This document shows positions 6,673 to 9,592 of a DNA stretch of 9,592 nucleotides, piece by piece; positions within the stretch are counted from its first letter, which is position 1; each line of letters starts with the position of its first letter. Below the pieces are notes generated by a model. The model ran no database searches. It saw nothing but the letters and a program-made list of their open reading frames with translations, and was not told the origin of the DNA. This DNA comes from Candidatus Bathyarchaeota archaeon (GTDB lineage Archaea; Thermoproteota; Bathyarchaeia; RBG-16-48-13; GCA-020355125): NCBI GenBank assembly GCA_030617005.1, contig JAUWWH010000013.1, positions 1 through 9,592 on the forward strand. The letters are read 5' to 3'. Position numbers and translations under genes: made by a program.

Positions 6673-7566
6673 TTACCCACGAAATTCCATTGGAACAGCT
6701 TCTTTATTTATCTGTAACAGTTTTATAGCAACTGTTACCATATCAGCATATGCTTTTGCTATCAGCTGAGAAGCTACTTCAGGAACGAAATAGATCGAGT
6801 TGATAGCAAGGTTCCTAGCATTTGAAGCTGCTCTCCAAAGGATAACGTTTAAGGTTTTTTTCGTAGGATATACAACACTAAGAGATAGATTAAAAGCTTT
6901 ATTGAAACCCTCTTCAAATTGTCTTCTGACCGCATTAAGATCAAGAGATAGTTGACTGGATGTTATGAGTAAACCATCGTCATAAGCAGCGACCAATTTA
7001 AGCCCAACTTCAAGGGATTTAATTCCAAGTTTAGGAAGAATACTCGCAACTTTAGCCGTTACAGTTTCTCCCTTCTTAGTAATAACAGTATCTCTAAGTG
7101 CCCAAACACTTCCACTATCGATCTTTGTCCTCACCCCCACATCATGTAACGCAGAGATGGCTGGACCTGGAGGAAGAGCTGTATTACCTGCCGGTACAAT
7201 AATGTCATCAGGAGCAATGTCTCCAGTTTTAGCGACCATCTTAATTTTACTTCTTTCAAGGAGAAGGAGGAGCTTGAAAGGATCCATATTTGTAAGCAAC
7301 AATATATTTGATCCGCTTAGGGTTTCAATTAGTTTTTCAATTCCAATCTTCTTGGAATTCCGTAAAGCCATTTTTAAAAGGATAGTTTTAGCGACTTTCA
7401 GTTGAATTTTAGATCTAAATCTTCTAGCTAATTCCTGTAATTGTATAGCTCTAACTTTGTACAAATCGGCGATTCCTAATACAGAGTAAGTATTAATCAA
7501 CTGAGTAAGTTCCTCAACTTCTTTAGCCTTCTTCTTTAAACTCTCTCTTTCTAAAGTTAAAACCAA
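6673..7566 (-). CDS. rpl10: 50S ribosomal protein L10 / P0 (archaeal stalk base), short form without the acidic tail
   Basis: The 297-residue product matches archaeal P0 (L10). Residues 1-105 form the rRNA-binding domain (AKEVEELTQLINTYSVLGIA, then RSKIQLKVAKTILLKMAL). The archaeal/eukaryotic insertion follows with AGNTALPPGPAISALHDVGV, TKIDSGSVWALRDT and KLGIKSLEVGLKLVAAYDDG. A C-terminal helix region (about 235-290) would bind L12 dimers. P0 anchors the stalk on 23S rRNA. The protein ends at EFRG without the charged linker and GLGALFG-like tail found in many archaeal P0 proteins; the frame downstream meets TAA again four codons later, so the tail is not merely hidden behind one stop. Start is TTG with GAGGT eight nt upstream. 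The usual upstream partners L11 and L1 are absent; an OB-fold gene sits there instead. Confidence 0.93.
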   Translation of the reverse strand: MVLTLERESLKKKAKEVEELTQLINTYSVLGIADLYKVRAIQLQELARRFRSKIQLKVAKTILLKMALRNSKKIGIEKLIETLSGSNILLLTNMDPFKLLLLLERSKIKMVAKTGDIAPDDIIVPAGNTALPPGPAISALHDVGVRTKIDSGSVWALRDTVITKKGETVTAKVASILPKLGIKSLEVGLKLVAAYDDGLLITSSQLSLDLNAVRRQFEEGFNKAFNLSLSVVYPTKKTLNVILWRAASNARNLAINSIYFVPEVASQLIAKAYADMVTVAIKLLQINKEAVPMEFRG

Positions 7567-7574
7567 TACATATT

Positions 7575-7608
7575 ACCTCATAAACGTTTGATATCAAATA
7601 TATTATAT
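7575..7608 (-). promoter_or_regulatory. Promoter (TATA) and ribosome binding site of rpl10-rpl12
   Basis: On the minus strand an A/T box, GATATAATATATTTG (about 7594-7608), lies some 35 nt before the TTG start. It would place transcription start close to GAGGT (7575-7579), which sits eight nt before TTG. The short leader with a clear SD supports TTG rather than the out-of-frame ATG at 7571-7569, which stops after four codons. Confidence 0.5.
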
Positions 7609-7722
7609 CTTTTTAATGATTACTACGCTCCTTGTAATAATTAAACTCTTGAGGTTAAACGTAAGATTATATTTAAATTTTTAATTGAAAGACACTATAC
7701 TGAACACTCACCTGAGAAACTG

Positions 7723-7729
7723 AAAAAAA
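7723..7729 (-). terminator. T7 run, likely terminator of the OB-fold gene
   Basis: Seven T residues on the minus strand (TTAGATTTTTTTCAG) lie about 50 nt after the OB-fold gene stop and before the rpl10 promoter. The 7567-7780 interval otherwise shows only the rpl10 promoter. Confidence 0.4.
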
Positions 7730-7780
7730 TCTAAGATAAAGCTAGATTGACCATCATTACTGAAGCTGAGTGAGTTCCAC

Positions 7781-8110
7781 TTATATCTCAAATATGTCTT
7801 GTTCATTTGAACCTTTGCTCACAACTTCAATAGTACCTGAACGAGGAACATTCAATTGTATCTCATCTCTGTATTCAGTGATATAGGCTCCTGTGATACT
7901 CACTATGTCTCCAACATTCACTAGATCTATCTGCTGTTCCCACAGTGAAAGATTTATAGTGCCTGTTTCATCCTCTAGTTTCACATCTGCAACAGAACGC
8001 GTTCCATACCTTGTATTGACGCTTCTCGGTTCAGATTTCTCTATTATCTTTCCTTCCGTTGATACCCCATTCATTCCACGTTCTATTTCGTTTATCTTCA
8101 ACAGTGTCAT
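7781..8110 (-). CDS. Single-stranded DNA-binding OB-fold protein (archaeal SSB / SOSS-B-like)
   Basis: The 109-residue protein is a single OB fold like the N-terminal domain of crenarchaeal SSB and the RPA/SOSS-B1 family. A strand with GVSTEGKIIEKSEPRSV is followed by TRYGTRSVADVKLEDETGTI, NLSLWEQQIDLVNVGDIVSI, then GAYITEYRDEIQLNV. The order 'EGKI.EK.EPR.V.TRYG...V....LEDETG.I.LSLW..QID.V..GD.V.I..G.....R.E.QLNV' is characteristic. It probably binds ssDNA during replication or repair. The acidic end SNEQDIFEI could be a short protein-interaction tail like those of SSBs. The start is ATG (8110-8108); a TTG three codons in, preceded by GGAGA, is a rival start. It is transcribed in the same direction as rpl10 but probably separately. 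Confidence 0.88.
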   Translation of the reverse strand: MTLLKINEIERGMNGVSTEGKIIEKSEPRSVNTRYGTRSVADVKLEDETGTINLSLWEQQIDLVNVGDIVSITGAYITEYRDEIQLNVPRSGTIEVVSKGSNEQDIFEI

Positions 8111-8160
8111 GTCTCCATAATAGTTTTGTTCGCATATTTTGTATTGTTGTTTTCAAAATG

Positions 8161-8170
8161 GTATTTAAAG
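8161..8170 (-). promoter_or_regulatory. TATA-like box of the OB-fold gene
   Basis: CTTTAAATAC on the minus strand is close to the archaeal TATA consensus and lies about 55 nt before the ATG, predicting a leader near 28 nt. A weaker box (ACAAAATATG, near 8134-8143) would instead give a leaderless transcript. Just beyond the box, AAGTTTCT occurs twice in tandem on the + strand (8168-8183). Confidence 0.4.
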
Positions 8171-8386
8171 TTTCTAAGTTTCTAAATTCTAACTTAATTT
8201 AATATTATAAACTTCAATTTTTCTTTAATTATAAGTAAAAAGTTGGAAACTTAATTTTGATTTAACAATGCTTTATAAGAAGTAATTTCACAAATAAATA
8301 TTAAATATTGCACTACTAAATACTAAAACGCTCACAGCACGTACTACCTACTGTCTTTAATGGATTAATCGACAAAAGTTGGAATT

Positions 8387-8559
8387 ATGACACCAAACTT
8401 AGATTCTGAGATATGGACTACTGAGCTCGCAGATAAATTGAATTTTTGAGTTATGATTCAGAACGTATATCTGGTTTTAACCGTCACCGTTTTATGATCC
8501 TTAGGGTTACATTAGCTTTAGATTATATTATATTTGTGATGGAGCACTTGAAAACTTAA
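8387..8559 (+). pseudogene. Possible small HTH-like gene broken by one missing base (or two tiny ORFs)
   Basis: ATG at 8387 opens a 20-codon frame, MTPNLDSEIWTTELADKLNF, ending at TGA 8447-8449. WTTELADKL resembles the first helices of a helix-turn-helix or winged-helix domain. A second frame (8446-8559) reads LSYDSERISGFNRHRFMILR and continues through VTLALDYIIFVMEHLKT to TAA. Adding one T to the T5 run at 8443-8447 joins them into a 57-residue protein. A weak TATA-like CTTTAATG lies about 28 nt before the ATG. I do not recognise a family. This could be a decayed regulator, an assembly indel or chance. The rest of 8171-8630 is AT-rich and shows nothing else I can support. Confidence 0.25.
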
Positions 8560-8624
8560 CAAGCATTATTCTAAGTTTATTGACTTGTAAGATGCCATTT
8601 TAGTTAGTAACTTAGTTTCGTAAC

Positions 8625-8632
8625 TATTAAAT
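8625..8632 (+). promoter_or_regulatory. TATA-like box of the membrane-protein gene
   Basis: TATTAAAT lies about 30 nt before the ATG at 8659, the distance expected for a leaderless archaeal transcript beginning at that codon. This is the main reason to prefer 8659 over the in-frame ATG at 8635. Confidence 0.35.
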
Positions 8633-8658
8633 GGATGCTGAGTCTATATTATTTAACT

Positions 8659-8952
8659 ATGTCTTCTAAGAATATCGATGAAGAAAGGGTTTCCTCTTTC
8701 TGGGAAGTTTATCTGGATGAAATTTCAGCGATATTGAAACGCATTCCCCAATGGGTCACTGTTTGGCAAACACAAAGCTCTAAACTAAGATATCGAGCCG
8801 TCATTGGTTTATGCATTATTGTAGATATGCTAGTAGTAATAGTGGGATCTCTTGCTTCTCAAGGGATAGTTTCTGGGGATTCTATGATTTTCTTAGCGGG
8901 TACAATTATTGGCTACATTTTCGCCATCCTACATAAATATCTGGGCTTATGA
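8659..8952 (+). CDS. Small two-helix membrane protein of unknown function
   Basis: The product is 97 residues from ATG 8659 (105 if ATG 8635 is used; the extra MLSLYYLT looks unlike a natural N-terminus). It opens with a charged, probably cytoplasmic region (MSSKNIDEERVSSFWEVYLD to WVTVWQTQSSKLRYR). Two hydrophobic helices follow, AVIGLCIIVDMLVVIVGSLA and, after a short GIVSGDS turn, MIFLAGTIIGYIFAILHKYL. This gives a helical hairpin with both ends probably inside. I do not recognise the family. The size and hairpin recall holins and other small phage or plasmid membrane proteins, but no motif proves that. Its TGA overlaps the ATG of the next gene (ATGA), so the two form an operon and may act together. 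Confidence 0.7.
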   Translation: MSSKNIDEERVSSFWEVYLDEISAILKRIPQWVTVWQTQSSKLRYRAVIGLCIIVDMLVVIVGSLASQGIVSGDSMIFLAGTIIGYIFAILHKYLGL

Positions 8953-9125
8953 AAATTACGAAGGAATTAACTAAGGTTTTAAATTCCCAACTAGAATTTG
9001 ATATGTTATTATCTTCCGGAATAGCGAAGGAATATTTGGGAGATCAAAATCATCTTATCAAACTTGATCGAGTGCGTGAAATTCTTAAAAAAGATATTGG
9101 AGAGATAAAGAAAAAAGATAAATAA
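8949..9125 (+). CDS. 58-residue charged protein, second gene of the membrane-protein operon
   Basis: ATG at 8949 overlaps the preceding stop codon (ATGA), and the frame runs 58 codons to TAA at 9123-9125. The product begins MKITKELTKVLNSQLEFDML and ends with the basic run REILKKDIGEIKKKDK. It is soluble, probably largely helical, with a Lys-rich C-terminal end. I do not recognise a family. Tight overlap suggests translational coupling and a shared role with the membrane protein, such as a cytoplasmic partner or regulator; that is inference. Codon use and AT content look like its neighbour, so it is more likely a real small gene than a chance frame. Confidence 0.6.
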   Translation: MKITKELTKVLNSQLEFDMLLSSGIAKEYLGDQNHLIKLDRVREILKKDIGEIKKKDK

Positions 9126-9168
9126 CCTAAAATAACTAAACATCCAAGACGCATATTTCAAATAAAAA

Positions 9169-9218
9169 GGAAAGACCATCATATTGTAGGATCTTTCTTC
9201 TTCTGCTATTATTTTTTT
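9169..9218 (+). terminator. Hairpin plus T7 run ending the two-gene cassette
   Basis: GAAAGACC (9170-9177) pairs with GGATCTTTC (9189-9197), with one bulged base and an 11-nt loop. T-rich sequence follows, with TTTTTTT at 9212-9218. It lies about 45 nt after the 58-residue ORF and is a plausible transcription terminator. Confidence 0.5.
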
Positions 9219-9287
9219 ATTTAATGTAGTTTAATGCTAGTTCAAACTTCGTAACTATTCTGTGTTGATCTAATATCTGCTCTTTAA

Positions 9288-9309
9288 GCAATAATCATTA
9301 GATTATTGC
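9288..9309. repeat. Perfect 9-bp palindrome, GCAATAATC-ATTA-GATTATTGC
   Basis: The two 9-bp arms match exactly around a 4-nt centre. With no T-run after it, it looks more like a binding site for a dimeric regulator than a terminator. It lies about 35 nt before a strong TATA-like box (9343-9354). Confidence 0.5.
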
Positions 9310-9342
9310 AAAGAAGTTCAATTCAATCCCTTAATTCGAGAG

Positions 9343-9354
9343 TTTAAATATATA
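9343..9354 (+). promoter_or_regulatory. Strong TATA-like box TTTAAATATATA
   Basis: This is a near-consensus archaeal TATA element. Start of transcription is expected near 9375. No ORF with a standard start of useful length lies just downstream; a 24-codon frame (9371-9445, ATT GAC CAA... ending KLADAQKLAEEV) lacks ATG/GTG/TTG. It may serve a small RNA, a long leader for the gene at 9479, or nothing. Confidence 0.35.
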
Positions 9355-9440
9355 GTCATATTAAGATTATATTGACCAAAAGAATAGAAAAAGAGGAATA
9401 AACTCGAAACTAGCTGACGCTCAAAAATTGGCTGAAGAAG

Positions 9441-9449
9441 TTTAAAAAT
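9441..9449 (+). promoter_or_regulatory. TATA-like box TTTAAAAAT before the possible ORF at 9479
   Basis: TTTAAAAAT lies 30 nt before ATG 9479, close to the spacing for a leaderless or short-leader archaeal promoter. The assignment depends on the ORF being real. Confidence 0.3.
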
Positions 9450-9453
9450 CCTC

Positions 9454-9525
9454 ATACCCCTCTGTCGTTTCTCCTTTTATGGAGGCTGCGGTGGCTTTGA
9501 GATTGCCAATAACCTTGAGGGGTAT
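9454..9525. repeat. 9-bp inverted repeat ATACCCCTC / GAGGGGTAT with smaller internal hairpins
   Basis: ATACCCCTC (9454-9462) and GAGGGGTAT (9517-9525) are exact complements. Between them CTCC/GGAG (9471-9474, 9481-9484) and TGGC/GCCA (9493-9496, 9506-9509) can also pair, giving a three-way-junction-like fold. The segment has higher GC than its surroundings. It could be a structured RNA overlapping the proposed ORF; I match it to no known RNA family. Confidence 0.3.
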
Positions 9526-9592
9526 ACTGTTTCTTTTGGTACTTCCGATGTTTCTGGGAGTGATGGCAGATTTTCTTCTACTTTTGCCCTCA
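9479..9592 (+). CDS. Possible start of a membrane or secreted protein (cut by the window end)
   Basis: ATG at 9479 opens a frame that stays open for 38 codons to the window end. It begins MEAAVALRLPITLRGILFLL and continues VLPMFLGVMADFLLLLPS, a strongly hydrophobic N-terminus that could be a signal anchor or first membrane helix. A TATA-like box lies 30 nt upstream. Two other frames are also open here: a + strand frame reading through YGGCGGFEIANNLEGYTVSF, and a minus-strand frame ending LLAISKPPQPP at a TAA at 9479-9477. With so little sequence I cannot tell which, if any, is real. Confidence 0.3.
   Translation, partial: MEAAVALRLPITLRGILFLLVLPMFLGVMADFLLLLPS

Larger units (their letters stand above)
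8617..9259. repeat. 12-bp direct repeat TTCGTAACTATT flanking the two-gene cassette
   Basis: TTCGTAACTATT occurs at 8617-8628, just before the membrane-protein gene, and again exactly at 9248-9259, after its terminator. The coordinates span both copies and the cassette between them. It could be a target-site or attachment-type duplication, a shared regulatory element, or chance in AT-rich DNA. Confidence 0.3.

Noticed and set aside
8111..8634. A search by eye for tRNA-Pyl or any other tRNA in the intergenic regions
   Set aside because: No GACTCTAAATC-like anticodon arm and no paired TTC-type T arm was found, so the TAG-recoding idea has no local tRNA support in this window.
1..9592. CRISPR arrays, insertion sequences and rRNA genes
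   Set aside because: No regularly spaced repeats, transposase-like frames or conserved rRNA segments were seen.

Overview
The window looks like AT-rich archaeal DNA. It carries archaeal-type alanyl- and leucyl-tRNA synthetases, the archaeal stalk proteins P0 (L10) and P1 (L12, ending GLGALFG) and an archaeal OB-fold ssDNA-binding protein. TATA-like boxes sit about 25-30 nt before several starts, and GGTGA/GAGGT ribosome binding sites precede unusual TTG starts. The phylum cannot be fixed from this stretch; a TACK-type lineage such as Bathyarchaeia, or an Asgard lineage, would fit.

Layout: 1-269 (+) is the 3' end of a membrane-anchored surface protein, convergent with leuS. On the minus strand, in transcription order, come the OB-fold protein (8110-7781), rpl10/P0 (7566-6673), rpl12/P1 (6569-6267), alaS (5994-3229) and leuS (3226-309). 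T-runs suggest termination after the OB gene and after rpl12. alaS and leuS are 2 nt apart and form one unit. The right part (8111-9592) is AT-rich and accessory. It holds a possible small decayed HTH-like reading frame, a two-gene + strand cassette (a two-helix membrane protein overlapping a 58-aa charged protein by ATGA), a terminator-like hairpin, a perfect palindrome, and a possible start of another gene at the right edge.

The main surprise is that both synthetase genes are interrupted. In alaS a single in-frame TAG (4077-4075) lies between the two halves of the editing-domain zinc site. The codons beyond it continue the expected protein without gap or frame change, so the TAG replaces one residue. 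In leuS one nucleotide is missing just before the conserved PNHLTFFIFNH/KMSKS segment. This gives two ORFs overlapping by 1 nt (TAGTG), the second with GTG and an SD-like GGGGAG six nt upstream. The only complete gene ending in TAG, rpl12, has a backup TAA two codons later. Hypotheses are TAG as a sense codon (pyrrolysine or another suppressor), split synthetases made by reinitiation, or assembly errors at short homopolymers. The alaS case fits recoding best; the leuS case cannot be explained by TAG readthrough alone and could be an indel error.
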